A stretch of DNA of 64,000 nt, from the NCBI RefSeq assembly GCF_020229735.1, contig NZ_CP083456.1:8001-72000 (forward strand), given 5' to 3'. The position numbers and the translations under genes are program-made. Source of the stretch: Deinococcus taeanensis (GTDB lineage Bacteria > Deinococcota > Deinococci > Deinococcales > Deinococcaceae). Shown piece after piece: positions 25,775 through 35,148 of this stretch. Each line of letters begins with the position of its first letter. Position 1 is the first letter of the stretch. The notes beneath the pieces were generated by a model. It searched no databases. It was not told the origin of the DNA and saw nothing but the letters and a program-made list of their open reading frames with translations.

Positions 25775-26938
25775 TCAGGGGGACGCTGCTCCGTACACCA
25801 GCTGCCCGCCGATCATGGTCCACTGCACTTCGTAGGCCCCGTCGAGCAGCGCGAGGTCCGCGTCGGCCCCCACGGCCACGCGGCCCTTGTGCGGCAGGCC
25901 CAGCAGCCGGGCCGGCGTGGTGGAGGCCATCATCACGGCGTCAGTCAGGGGGACGCCCAGCTGCACGGTGTTGCGCAGGGCTTCGTTCATCGTGACGGTG
26001 CTGGACGCCAGCGTGCCGTCCGCCAGCCGCGCCACGCCGCCGTGCACGGTCACCATGTGGCCGCCGAAGGCGTACGTGCCGTCCCCCAGGCCCATGGCCT
26101 GCAGGGCGTCGGTGATCAGGACCACGCCCTCCGGGCCCTTGAGGCGGTGCATGAGGCGCACGATCGCCGGGTGCAGGTGCACCCCGTCCACGATGGCCTG
26201 CAGGCTCACCTGACGCTGCTCGAACGCCGCGACGATGACGCCCGGCTCGCGGTGATGAATGGGCCGCATGCCGTTGAAGCAGTGCGTGACGTGGCTGGCC
26301 CCCGCGCGGAAGGCGGCGAGCGCCTCGTCGTAGGTGGCGTCCGAGTGCGCGACCGCCACGATCACCCCGCGGGCGGCGAGCGCGCGGGTGAGGGCGAGGC
26401 CGCCCGGCAGTTCCGGCGCCAGGGTCACCATTTTCAGCAGGTCCCCGGCGCGGTCGAGCACGGCCTGCATCTCCGCGAGGTCCGGGTGACGCAGGTGGGC
26501 TTCGTTCTGCATGCCTTTGCGAAGCGCGTTCAGGTACGGTCCCTCGGCGTGAATGCCGGCGATCCGCGCGCCGGGTTCGTGCCCGGCGACCTCCCTGACG
26601 CGGTCGACCAGGGTCAGCAGGGCCTCGAGCGTGGAGCTGACCGACGTCACGAGGAAGGACGTGCAGCCGGTGGCCGCGCAGGTCCGGGAGACCACCTCGA
26701 TGCTGCGGCGCGTGCCGTCCATCATGTCGTGTCCGGCCGCGCCGTGAATGTGGAGGTCCACCATGCCGGGAATCAGCAGCTGTCCCCGGCCGTCGATGAC
26801 CTGCGCCTCGCCCTGCGGGGGCGGGCACGCGCCCGTTCCAAGCTGCGCCACCCGGCCGCCGCGGACGAGCAGGTGGCCGCGCTCGATCACTTCACTTCCG
26901 GTGACGATCCGTACGTTGTCGATCCAGACTGACTGCAT
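25775..26938 (-). CDS. nagA: N-acetylglucosamine-6-phosphate deacetylase
   Basis: This 387-residue amidohydrolase is full length for NagA. It has PGMVDLHIHGAAGHDMMDG (metal histidines), the glutamate ligand in GIHAEGPYLN, AVAHSDATYDEA, VTHCFNGMRPIHHREPG and the catalytic aspartate in VLITDALQAMG. It removes acetate from GlcNAc-6-phosphate to give glucosamine-6-phosphate. It follows a good AGAGGAGAA site. It lies 24 bases downstream of the serine hydrolase in a leftward group fed from the sugar-binding protein. It gives the GlcNAc released by the GH84 enzyme an exit into central metabolism; no nagB is in the window. Confidence 0.96.
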   Translation of the reverse strand: MQSVWIDNVRIVTGSEVIERGHLLVRGGRVAQLGTGACPPPQGEAQVIDGRGQLLIPGMVDLHIHGAAGHDMMDGTRRSIEVVSRTCAATGCTSFLVTSVSSTLEALLTLVDRVREVAGHEPGARIAGIHAEGPYLNALRKGMQNEAHLRHPDLAEMQAVLDRAGDLLKMVTLAPELPGGLALTRALAARGVIVAVAHSDATYDEALAAFRAGASHVTHCFNGMRPIHHREPGVIVAAFEQRQVSLQAIVDGVHLHPAIVRLMHRLKGPEGVVLITDALQAMGLGDGTYAFGGHMVTVHGGVARLADGTLASSTVTMNEALRNTVQLGVPLTDAVMMASTTPARLLGLPHKGRVAVGADADLALLDGAYEVQWTMIGGQLVYGAASP

Positions 26939-26962
26939 GCTGTTCTCCTCTCGCGGGCCGGG

Positions 26963-27931
26963 TCAATGCCGCGCGGTCCGCACGAGCGCCGGGATGAGGT
27001 GCCGGTGGGACGAGTGCGCGCTGACCTCGCCAGTCAGCACCACCATGGCCTGCGCGGGAAACACCGCGAGAGACTGACCGCCGTACCCGGCGGCGTACCA
27101 GCCCTCCACGCCCCCCTCGCGGGCGGGCCACCACAGCAGCCCGTCGTCGGGAAGGCCTTCCATCCACGCGTACCTCTGCAGGTGCGGGCGGGTGGCCCGC
27201 GCCACCCAGCCGGGACTGGTCAGCTGCGTGTCGTCCCAGCGGCCCCCCTGCAGGGTCAGCTGCCCGAGCTGCAGCAGATCGCGCGCGGTGAGGTGCAGGC
27301 CGCCGCCCGCCCACGGGCGCCCCGCCGGGTCCACGTCCCAGTGCGCCGAGCGGATGCCCAGCGGCGCGAACAGCGCCGAGTCCGCCAGGGCGTCAAGCGG
27401 TTCACCCCAGGCGGCCGCGAGCGCGGCGCCCACCAGGTGCACCCCGGCGTTCGAGTACCGGAACGCCCCGCCCGGCGTGTCCAGCAGAGGCTGGGCCAGC
27501 GTGAAGGCCAGCGGATCGGCACTGGTGAACCAGGCTTCGTCGTAGGCCGGGTCGGTCAGTTCCGAGGGCAGCCCGCCGGTCATGGTCATCAGGTGACGGA
27601 CCGTCACGGCCGCCCAGCGCGGGTCCACAGTGCGGCCCCCGCCGAGCAGCGGCAGCACCGGCTGGTCCAGGCCGCGCAGGACGCCGCGGCGCAGCGCTGC
27701 GCCGATCAGCAGCGACACGACACTTTTCGTCACGGACTGCAGGTCCCGCCGGTCGGCCGGTCCGCCCGCGTAGTACCGCTCGAAGGCCAGCTGTCCGTTC
27801 CGGGCGACGAGCAGGCAGGTCACGGCGGGCCAGGCCGTACGGATCTCCGCGTCCAGGGCGCCCAGGGCCGTGAGGTCCATGCGCGGCAGAATCCTGTGGC
27901 GGTGGGCCTGGCCCTCACGGCCCTGCGTCAC
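26963..27931 (-). CDS. Serine hydrolase, class C beta-lactamase-like
   Basis: The protein has about 322 residues. The SxxK nucleophile motif is in [14 protein letters not shown] (about residue 65) and the YxN motif in [12 protein letters not shown] (about 160), with a C-terminal [10 protein letters not shown] in the place of the KTG/HxG strand. This is the CubicO/EstB/penicillin-binding family. No lipoprotein or signal sequence is visible. The GTG start overlaps the upstream pseudogene's stop (GTGA); an in-frame ATG at 27880 is an alternative. It may be an esterase, for example removing acyl groups from sugars, judging only from its place next to nagA. Confidence 0.85.
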   Translation of the reverse strand: MTQGREGQAHRHRILPRMDLTALGALDAEIRTAWPAVTCLLVARNGQLAFERYYAGGPADRRDLQSVTKSVVSLLIGAALRRGVLRGLDQPVLPLLGGGRTVDPRWAAVTVRHLMTMTGGLPSELTDPAYDEAWFTSADPLAFTLAQPLLDTPGGAFRYSNAGVHLVGAALAAAWGEPLDALADSALFAPLGIRSAHWDVDPAGRPWAGGGLHLTARDLLQLGQLTLQGGRWDDTQLTSPGWVARATRPHLQRYAWMEGLPDDGLLWWPAREGGVEGWYAAGYGGQSLAVFPAQAMVVLTGEVSAHSSHRHLIPALVRTARH

Positions 27932-29007
27932 GAGGACGCCCGCCGGTACAGCCGCGCCGCGCCGCGTTTCACCGGCGCCCGCCAGCCCGGGTGCCCGCGC
28001 GAACCGTCCATCACGAGCAGGCGCCGCTGCGGGCTGAGCTGAATCTGCGCCTTGAACTGCGGCGCGCCCCGGCCCATCCGCAGCTCGGCCTGCCGGGCCC
28101 GGGCGAGGCCCTGACCGGCCGGCGTGGCGACGAGGTCCCGCTGCTCATGCGGGTCGGGACAGAAGGTGTGCCTGAACCTCTTGCCGTGCTCGCCGGGCCT
28201 CTCGCCGTGACCGCTGGGGAACGCGACCAGCATGCCGGTGAGGTCGAGGCGCGTGAGTTCCGCGGGCATCCGGCCGGCCAGGTCAACCACGTCGCTCACG
28301 GCCGCGCAGTACGCCCGGGGGGCCTGCCGGGTCGCGGCCTCATCCAGCCGACACCGGTCGGCCTCGTGATGACTCTGACTCCACTGGGGGTCCGGGTGCA
28401 GCGCCTCCCAGGCCGCTGCCGGCGCGTGGGGCGCCGGGACGTCCCGCCCGTCGTCCCGGTCTCCGTACACCTGCGGCACCAGGAACGGACCGTGGGGATG
28501 GCTGGAGGCGCACCGGAACAAGCGGCGCAGGCGCACCAGGAGGTGAAACAGCATGTCCTCGTCGTACGCGAGCTGCAGGTGCCAGGGCCGCACCGGGGCG
28601 CAGCGCAGGGGGTTGACGCTGGTGCCCTCGTCCGGGTGCGGGCCGCGCGTCCAGCCGGGTGTCCGCTCGGGGGCGGTGGGGGAGACGTCGGTGGTGGGCC
28701 GCTCCTGCAGGCCGCGCGGCTGGTCCGGCCTGGTGACCTGCCTCCCGCCCGGCAGGACCGTCCGGTCCCGGGCGCGGTTGAGGTGGTGCACGGACGCCGG
28801 CAGGCTGACCGGAACCGCCGGGCCGGTGCCGAACGCTCCGTGGTTCCGGACCAGCGTGCCGGTCACGAACGAGGTGCGTGGCGACACGCCGATCGGCGAG
28901 AGGAAGGCCGCGCCCCTGCGGACCCGCGCGGCGGGCCACTCCAGCTGACCGGGCACGTCGTGCGTCCGCGGGCCGGCCCTCTTCTGGACGATCTTGGGAG
29001 GAGACAT
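27928..29007 (-). pseudogene. Decayed choline-sulfatase-like gene, still open
   Basis: This is a 359-codon frame whose residues follow an alkaline-phosphatase-superfamily sulfatase but with key positions lost. PRTSFVTGTLVRNHGAFG matches the activation segment, where a Cys (or Ser)-x-Pro-x-Arg motif is converted to formylglycine. Here the cysteine is gone, and only VSPRTS is left. Later segments (PFLVPQVYGDRDDGRDVPAP, HHEADRCRLDEAATRQAPRA, then LVAFPSGHGERPGEHGKR) follow sulfatase order, but the metal-binding SDHG has become SGHG. The frame is also about 100-150 residues shorter than usual. It is probably a fossil kept open by the scarcity of stop codons in high-GC DNA. Confidence 0.7.
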
Positions 29008-29035
29008 GCGTGCTCCTTGTGGGGGGCACCGAGCG

Positions 29036-29070
29036 GACAGGACGAGCCACGCGGCGTGGCTCGTCCTGTC
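29036..29070. repeat. 17-bp perfect inverted repeat after the sugar-binding protein gene
   Basis: GACAGGACGAGCCACGC and its exact complement are separated by one G. The hairpin lies 33 bases past the stop of the binding-protein gene and before the sulfatase remnant. There is no T run on either side. Such hairpins after binding-protein genes commonly protect that part of the mRNA and reduce downstream expression; it may also act as a terminator. Confidence 0.7.
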
Positions 29071-29102
29071 GTGGAGGGCTGATCAGCGGCCGGCGTGCGG
29101 GG

Positions 29103-30368
29103 TCAGCGGGCCGCGTCGCGTTTGGCGTCGGCCACCTGCTTGGCGATGGCGGCCTGCGCCTCGTCGAGCGCGTCCTTGGCCTCCTTGTTGCGCAGCAGCA
29201 CGTCGTCCACGGCTTTGTTGATGGCCGTCTCGAAGCTGGGCGCGTAGACGGGCACGGTGTCCACGAAAGTGTACTTGAGGTTGTTCGCCAGTTTCACGAA
29301 GTTGGGGTTCTTGTTGGCGAGGCGGGCGACCTGGTACCCGGGCAGGTCGTTCTGCTCGGCCGCCCAGACCTTGGCGCCTTCGGTGGCGAGGTAGCGGGCG
29401 AAGGCGTACGCTTCTTTCGGGTGTCTGGTGCTGCGCGGGATCTCCACGTTAAACCCGCCGCCCCAGGAGCTCAGGCCGTCCTGCTTGCCGTCCTCGGTGG
29501 GCACCGCCACGAAGCCGTACTGAAGGTTCGGGGCGTTCACGCGCAGGGTCGTGAGGTAGTTGCCGTTGCGCACGACCATGGGCACCTTGCCGGACATGAA
29601 CTCGTCCTGCGCGCCGCCGCCGAACGACGCCCGGAAGGCGGCGTAGTTGTTCGCGCCGTACTTGTCGGTCCACTTCTTGATCCAGTTCAGGACCTTGACG
29701 GCGGTGGGGTTGTTCGCGCGGGCTTCCTCGTTGCTCTTGTCGAAGAAGCTGTCCCCGGCGTTGGTCAGCCAGCCGGGGTAGCCGAAGTCACCGAACATGG
29801 GGTGGAAGCCCATGCGGACCCAGCGGTTGCCGTCCTTCTTGTCGAGTTTCGCGGCGTATGTCCACAGTTCGTCCCAGGTTCTGGGCGGCTTGTTCGGGTT
29901 GAGCCCGACTTCCTTGAAGGCGGCCTTGTTGTAGAACAGCACGCGGGTGTCGGTCACGAAGGGCAGGCCGTACTGTTTGCCGTTGTAGGTGGCGGTGTTC
30001 CAGAGGTTGGCGTAGAAGCCACTTTTGATCTGGTTGGCGCCGAGCGGGGTCAGGTCCAGAATCTGGTTCTTGGCGCCGCGCTGGCGGGTGGTGCGGATGT
30101 CCAGCACGACGACGTCCGGGGCGTTGCCAGCGGCGATGCCCGCCACGGTTTTGGTGATGATCTGGTCGAACGGCACCCCGGTGTATTCCACCTGAATGTT
30201 CGGGTTGCGCTCGTTCCAGGTGTTCACGATGCGGGTGATGGTGGGGCGGCGCTGTTCGCTGAGCCAGTGCGCGGAGAACTTGAGGGTCACCTTCTGCGCC
30301 ACGCTGGGCGCTGCAATTGCGTTCAGGCCGATCAACATGCCGGTGACAACGAGGACTTGCCGTTTCAT
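29103..30368 (-). CDS. Carbohydrate ABC transporter substrate-binding protein (family 1)
   Basis: The protein has 421 residues from the ATG at 30368, which has GGAGG 11 bases before it. A signal peptide (about 1-23, ending AIAAPSVAQ) is followed by the family 1 solute-binding fold: TITRIVNTWNERNPNIQVEY, the hinge DTRVLFYNKAAFKEVGL, then GKVPMVVRNGNYL and DGLSSWGGGFNVEI. It lacks a lipobox cysteine, so it should be soluble in the periplasm or envelope. The frame stays open upstream to 30407, but that extension carries no signal features. It is the only sugar-binding protein here and probably serves the permeases at 877-2681, although 26 kb lies between them. The upstream AT-rich island is shared. 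Confidence 0.93.
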   Translation of the reverse strand: MKRQVLVVTGMLIGLNAIAAPSVAQKVTLKFSAHWLSEQRRPTITRIVNTWNERNPNIQVEYTGVPFDQIITKTVAGIAAGNAPDVVVLDIRTTRQRGAKNQILDLTPLGANQIKSGFYANLWNTATYNGKQYGLPFVTDTRVLFYNKAAFKEVGLNPNKPPRTWDELWTYAAKLDKKDGNRWVRMGFHPMFGDFGYPGWLTNAGDSFFDKSNEEARANNPTAVKVLNWIKKWTDKYGANNYAAFRASFGGGAQDEFMSGKVPMVVRNGNYLTTLRVNAPNLQYGFVAVPTEDGKQDGLSSWGGGFNVEIPRSTRHPKEAYAFARYLATEGAKVWAAEQNDLPGYQVARLANKNPNFVKLANNLKYTFVDTVPVYAPSFETAINKAVDDVLLRNKEAKDALDEAQAAIAKQVADAKRDAAR

Positions 30369-30407
30369 ACCCTGCCTCCTGTATCGCCCTGCGCGATCAT
30401 TTCTCAT

Positions 30408-30437
30408 TGAATGGTTTTTTAATTGTATGAAGAAATT
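30408..30437. promoter_or_regulatory. AT-rich site upstream of the sugar-binding protein gene
   Basis: The sequence GGTTTTTTAATTGTATGAAG (30413-30432) lies about 45-70 bases before the start of the binding-protein gene, where promoter and operator should be. It resembles the islands at about 728-756 and 8428-8456 in AT content and in the AAGnAA end. It suggests a shared ROK-type regulator. Confidence 0.4.
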
Positions 30438-30995
30438 CCCGCAGCGTCAAGGCACAGCGGCCGGACGGGCCAGGTGGAACCAACCTGGCGGCCCGCCCTG
30501 CGCCGCACAGCGACGCGGACCCTGGGTAGGGGAACGCCTCCAGGCTCAACCCCTCGATTCATCCTCCGGCCCACCGCTCGGCCGTGCAACCGCTGCGCGA
30601 GGTCACCCCCTCAGCCCCGATGGCCCGCGTTCCCAGCAGGCAGCCAGGACCGGGACGGCCGCCGCGCTTACACAGGCCTGCGGCGCCTGACACCCTCTGC
30701 GTACAACCCGACTGCTGCGTTCCCCAGACGAGCAGGCACGCCGACTTCATGCCCGGAGCGTTCGTGCCCTGCAGGTGTGACCATCCCATGTGTACCTCAG
30801 GGTCCGGCCTGCAGCGGTCCCCGGCCGTGGCGGCCGCGCACGGGCGTCGCCGCCTGCCTGACTGCCGCGCGCCGGCCCTCCACCAGCCCATTCCCCGCCG
30901 GCCAGCTTGCCCGGGCACGTCACCTGCTCACGTTGAACGCCGGGCGCAGGTTCATCACCGCTCCGCGCCGGTCCTGGCGACCACTCCGCCCGGTG
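30438..30995. other. 560 bases without a credible gene
   Basis: This stretch lies between the divergent start of the binding-protein gene and the end of the kinase gene. All six frames give low-complexity Arg/Pro/Gly-rich strings with no recognisable family, start site or codon pattern. No palindrome or terminator with a T run was seen. Confidence 0.5.
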
Positions 30996-33539
30996 TCAGG
31001 CCCGCGGGTCCCGCCCGGCCAGCACCCGCTGCCCTCCGGCCGGCGCCGCAGGCAACGTGAAGTGGAAGGTGCTGCCTTCACCCGGCCGGGACTCCACCCA
31101 GATGCGCCCGCCGTGCCGCTCCACGACCTTCTGGCAGATCGCCAGCCCCAGACCGGTGCCGGCGTACTCCTCGCGCGTGTGCAGCCGCTGGAACATCACG
31201 AAGATCCGTTCCAGGTGCCCGGCTTCCATCCCGATGCCGTTGTCCTGCACCGTGAAATGCCACGCGCCCTCCTCCTCCGTCGCCTGCAGGTGCACCCGCG
31301 GCGCGACGCCCGGCGCGTGAAATTTCAGGGCGTTGCCGATCAGGTTCTGAAACAGCTGCCCCAGCTGAAAAGGACTGCCCGCGACGGTCGGCAGGCGCCC
31401 GGACGTGACCTGCCCGCCGGTGTCCTCGAGCGCGCCGCTGAGGCGTTCCTGCGCTTCCTGCACGAGCGGGTTGGTGTCCACGGGTTCCAGCGTCAGGCGC
31501 TCGGCGCCCAGGCGGGAATACACCAGCAGGTCGTCCAGCAGGGTCTTCATGCGCTCGCTGCCTTCGATCACCATGCGCAGCAGGGCCCGGCCGCGCTCGT
31601 CGTACAGCTCGCCGTAGCGGCGTTCCAGCAGGCCCGTCAGGCCCCCGATGGTCCGCAGCGGCTCCTGAAGGTCGTGACTGGCCACGTACGCGAAGCGCTC
31701 GAGTTCCGCGTTGCTGCGCGCCAGCGCCTGCGTCCGCTCCTCCACCCGCCGCTCGAGTTCCTCCTCGGCGCGCACCCGTTCGGTGATGTCCGTGTGCACG
31801 CCCACCCACTCCCGCACCGTGCCGTCGGGGCGCAGCACCGGCACGGCCCGGACCTGAAAGTGCCGGTAGGAGCCGTCCACCGTCCGGACCCGCTGCACCG
31901 TGTCGTACGCCGCGCACACCGCCACGGACGCCAGCCACCGCTGCAGGCTGTGCTCCCGGTCATCCGGGTGGATCACGTCGACCCAGCCGGTGCCGCTGTA
32001 CGCAGCCTGGTCCTGCCCGGTCAGCCGCGCCCAGCCCGGCTGTTCACCCAGCAGCAGCCCTTCGGCGGTGTTCGTCCAGACGGTCTGCCGGGTCGCGTCG
32101 ATCAGGGAGCGGTAGCGCTGCTCGTTGAGATGCGACGCCTCGTACAGCAGCGCGTTGTCCAGGGCCAGCGCGGCCCGAGCGGCCAGCTGCTCGGCCAGGG
32201 CCAGGTCATCAGGTCCGTAGGTGCGCTGCGGATGGGCACTCGCCAGCCCGAGCACGCCGACCACCCGGCCCTGCACCGTCAGCGGCACGTGAATCAGGGA
32301 GTGAAAGCCCACGCGGCGCAGCGCCGCGCGCTGCTCGGCATCCGGGTGCTGGTCGGTCAGGTCCGCCGGAACCACCGGAAGCATGAACGCCTCCCCGGTC
32401 TGCATGACCCAGGCCGGCGTGCCTGGCACGGTGGACCCCGTCAGGTTCCGCGTCACGACCTGTTGCAGCACCTGTGCGAGTTCCGGATCCTGGTGCGCGG
32501 CGGCCGCGGCGGTGAGGGTGCCCTCCGGCGTGGGCAGGTACACGGCCGCCCAGTCGGCCACATGGTGAATCGCCAGCGCCGTGATCCGCTCCAGCGTCTC
32601 ACGCGGGTCCAGCGAAGCGGCGAGGGCCGAACTCACGTCGGCGAGCAGCGTGGCGCGCTCGCGGGCGTGGCGCTCCGCGTCGTGCCGCTGCGCGCGCTCC
32701 AGCGCGTCGGCGCAGCTGTCCGCCAGGGTCAGCAGCCACGGCCGCCGGTCCGGGGAGATGCCTGCCTCCTGGCGGAAAGACAGCGTCAGTACTGCACGCA
32801 CCTCGCCGCCGGCCCGCAGCGGCAGGGCCGCCAGGGCGCGCGTGCCCGGGCGCATGTACGGCGCGAAGGCCGGAAAGTCGCGCCGCAGGTCGTCCAGGGT
32901 GGCGAACAGCGGCGCGCCGCTCTGCACGGCCCGCACCACCGGAAAGCCGGGATTCGCCGGAAAGTGCGTCCACCGCTCCTCCACCGGCGTGCCGTACCCC
33001 ACGCTGCCCATCATGAACAGACTGTTCTCGTCGATCACCTCGATCACCGTGCCCGCGTACGCCCCCATCGCAGGCACCGCGTGGCTGAGCAGCACCTGAC
33101 GGACGTCCTCCAGCGTGAGCGCCCGGTTCAGGGCGCGGCTGAGGGCCAGCGGCCCCGGCGCGCCCGGCGGGGCGCCCTCGAGGCGCACCGCCACCCCCGC
33201 CACGTCGCCGGACGCGCCGCGCAGCGGCCACACCTGGCCGCGCTGCGCCCCCCCGGACGCCGGCAGCAGCAGCTCCGCGTGCGCCCGGGCCCCCCGCGCG
33301 GCCTGAGCGCACGCCCCGGCGAGGTCCGCCAGCCAGGCTGGCCGGTGTACCGGCAGCCCTGTGATCAGCTGTCCCACCAGCGCCTCTGCGGGCGCCCCGC
33401 ACAGCGCGGCGAACGCCGGGTTCACGAGCGCGAAGCGCAGCTGGCGGTCGAGCACGGCCACGGCTTCCGTTCCGGGATGCCCCCCTTCCAGCGCAAGGAA
33501 GCTGTGGTGCAGCACAGGGGCTTCTGGAGTGGGGATCAC
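30996..33539 (-). CDS. Hybrid sensor histidine kinase with PAS and two GAF domains
   Basis: The protein has 847 residues from GTG 33539. Order: a PAS-like segment (about 10-120), GAF 1 (about 130-275), GAF 2 (about 285-450), PAS/PAC (about 460-590, ending VGVHTDITERVRAEE), a short coiled coil, then HisKA with the phosphoacceptor in YVASHDLQEPLRTIGG. HATPase_c has LIGNALKFH (N box), QDNGIGM (G1) and AGTGLGLAI (G2). There are no membrane segments or receiver domain, so it is a soluble kinase sensing light, redox or small ligands through GAF/PAS. It is an orphan, with no response regulator beside it. The start is chosen because a -10 box lies six bases upstream, typical of leaderless Deinococcus genes; the frame is open to 33710. 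Confidence 0.9.
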   Translation of the reverse strand: MIPTPEAPVLHHSFLALEGGHPGTEAVAVLDRQLRFALVNPAFAALCGAPAEALVGQLITGLPVHRPAWLADLAGACAQAARGARAHAELLLPASGGAQRGQVWPLRGASGDVAGVAVRLEGAPPGAPGPLALSRALNRALTLEDVRQVLLSHAVPAMGAYAGTVIEVIDENSLFMMGSVGYGTPVEERWTHFPANPGFPVVRAVQSGAPLFATLDDLRRDFPAFAPYMRPGTRALAALPLRAGGEVRAVLTLSFRQEAGISPDRRPWLLTLADSCADALERAQRHDAERHARERATLLADVSSALAASLDPRETLERITALAIHHVADWAAVYLPTPEGTLTAAAAAHQDPELAQVLQQVVTRNLTGSTVPGTPAWVMQTGEAFMLPVVPADLTDQHPDAEQRAALRRVGFHSLIHVPLTVQGRVVGVLGLASAHPQRTYGPDDLALAEQLAARAALALDNALLYEASHLNEQRYRSLIDATRQTVWTNTAEGLLLGEQPGWARLTGQDQAAYSGTGWVDVIHPDDREHSLQRWLASVAVCAAYDTVQRVRTVDGSYRHFQVRAVPVLRPDGTVREWVGVHTDITERVRAEEELERRVEERTQALARSNAELERFAYVASHDLQEPLRTIGGLTGLLERRYGELYDERGRALLRMVIEGSERMKTLLDDLLVYSRLGAERLTLEPVDTNPLVQEAQERLSGALEDTGGQVTSGRLPTVAGSPFQLGQLFQNLIGNALKFHAPGVAPRVHLQATEEEGAWHFTVQDNGIGMEAGHLERIFVMFQRLHTREEYAGTGLGLAICQKVVERHGGRIWVESRPGEGSTFHFTLPAAPAGGQRVLAGRDPRA

Positions 33540-33545
33540 CCCTGA

Positions 33546-33551
33546 AGTGTA
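33546..33551 (-). promoter_or_regulatory. -10 box for a leaderless kinase transcript
   Basis: On the minus strand TACACT is followed by exactly six bases and then the GTG start at 33539. A transcript starting about seven bases after this box would begin at the start codon. Confidence 0.45.
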
Positions 33552-34719
33552 GTGCGCCCGGGCCGCTTCCTGTACGGCGCGCGCGGGTCGCCGGGGCTGG
33601 AAAACAGAGAGGCGCGCGGCCCGGCCACTGGCGCAGCTGGCGGCGCCGGGTGCCCTGTCGCTGACCCCGGCGCCGGCCCGTCCGCCAAAAGCGTGACGCG
33701 CCCGTGACACGGCGCGCGCTACGCTTCATCCACCCAACAACGCATCCCGCCCGAGTGAAGGCGGAAGGGCCGCCCCACCTCAGCCGTGGGGCTTTTTCCC
33801 GCCTGGGTCCTTCTGACCAGGGCAAAGCGCACCGGCCCCAGTCCGCCCAGCCCACAGTGCGCGCCGCTCGCTTCTGGGCTGACGTCTGTCCTCCGGCAGG
33901 GCCGTGTCACCACAGCCTCGCCGGAGGACGTCCGGACCGCTGCGCTGCGCTGGCACAGCGTCCGGCATCAGGTCCTCCAGGTGCACCAGTCCTCCGTCCC
34001 CCGGGGCAGGGTCAGCGCGACCCGTTCCAGCCGCGCGCGGTCCTGCTGGCGCGGCGCCCCGCTCAGCAGTGGGCCGCGCGGCGGACCTCTGGAAGAACGG
34101 CGCGCCGGTCACCCGCCGGTGACCGCAGATCTGCCGTTCGGCGTGGGTGCCTTTCACCACGTGGGGCGCGTCACGCCCGGTCCGTCACGTGCAGAACGCC
34201 AGCTCTCGCACCGCCGCCAGTGGACGCCAGGTGCACGACTCGTCGGCCAGATGCATCACGGCCGCGGGCCCTGCCCGCAGGCGGCGAGGGGCGTCCACCG
34301 GCGCAAGCGGCGCGTCCGGCTGGGGCGTCCGCCGGGTCCAGCGCCGCCAGGGAATCCGGGCGGAACGGGCGAAGGGCAGCCTGGGAGGGATTGATCAGGC
34401 GGTGTCAAGACACGCGGAGATCAGGTCCTTTGCCCACCTTCTGCAGCGCGTCCCGGGTTGGATCATGCCCGGTGCGGACCGGGGACCGCGGGGAGCGCGT
34501 TCAGGCGGCGGGTCCGCCCCAGAGACGCAGGCTGCTCGACTCCCGAACGTCAACAACCGGTGCCCGGGCACTGGGAGCGGCAGGAGCGGCGCAGTGCATT
34601 CAGGCAGGAAGCGAAGGCCCACCGCGGCTGTGGACGGAGCACCGGATCAGCGGGCCGGGCAGGGGAGGAGGCTGGCGGTGACCCGGCCCGGCGGCTGAGA
34701 ACGGCCGGGCCGGACGCCC
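33552..34719. other. 1.15 kb without a credible gene
   Basis: Apart from the terminator at 33772-33797, both strands give only Arg/Gly/Pro-rich open frames typical of non-coding 70% GC DNA. No family motif, Shine-Dalgarno-supported start or repeat was found. It may be decayed coding DNA. Confidence 0.5.
33772..33797 (+). terminator. Intrinsic terminator with no gene before it
   Basis: GCCCCAC, a seven-base loop, GTGGGGC and then TTTTT make a classic rho-independent terminator on the plus strand. No plus-strand gene ends near it; the closest upstream gene is the minus-strand kinase, which starts 230 bases away. It could end a small RNA. Confidence 0.6.
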
Positions 34720-35136
34720 TCACGCCTGTCCCCTCACGGTGATGCCGTCCAGGACGAACTCGCGTGACGGTCCGTTGGCCCGGAACCCCAGGTACCCGCC
34801 TGCGGCAAAGAGCAGGGTGGCCACGCCGTGCAGGTCGAACAGCTGGCCGGCCGCCCGGACGAACGGCTCAATGTCCTGTTCGGTCCGGGCGCCCTGGCTG
34901 GCCTGCACGCGGTCTTCAGGCAGGGCGTACGCCTGAACGGCCGAGCGGTGTTCACCCGGGGTCATAAAGTGGAAGGTCAGGTCCCCCGTCTCGAACTGCC
35001 CGGGCCGCGACAGCCCGAGCTGGCCCCCCGCCTGGCGGGCTTCGAGCCCCCGGAGGCCGTGGGTCACCATCAGTTCAAGCAGGGCCTGCACGAACCGTGT
35101 GGCCTGGGCGGGTGTCAGTGGGGGCTGGTCGGTCAT
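34720..35136 (-). CDS. Hypothetical protein, 138 residues
   Basis: The protein is cytoplasmic with mixed helix and strand. It has VQALLELMVTHGLRGLEAR near the N-terminus, FHFMTPGEHRSAVQAYALPE in the middle and EFVLDGITVRG at the end. The composition is that of a folded protein with a normal codon pattern. It is not recognised. Its ATG is six bases after TAGGCT (35143-35148 on the minus strand), a likely leaderless start. It stands alone between two gene-poor stretches. Confidence 0.6.
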   Translation of the reverse strand: MTDQPPLTPAQATRFVQALLELMVTHGLRGLEARQAGGQLGLSRPGQFETGDLTFHFMTPGEHRSAVQAYALPEDRVQASQGARTEQDIEPFVRAAGQLFDLHGVATLLFAAGGYLGFRANGPSREFVLDGITVRGQA

Positions 35137-35142
35137 GCGGCC

Positions 35143-35148
35143 AGCCTA
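35143..35148 (-). promoter_or_regulatory. -10 box for a leaderless transcript
   Basis: TAGGCT on the minus strand, six bases before the ATG at 35136, has the same spacing as at the kinase and GAF genes. Confidence 0.35.

Noticed and set aside
30423..33545. A 1,040-codon open frame on the plus strand opposite the kinase gene
   Set aside because: It is Arg/His/Gln-rich, lacks any family motif and is the mirror of the well-supported kinase. Long antisense frames are expected in 70% GC DNA.
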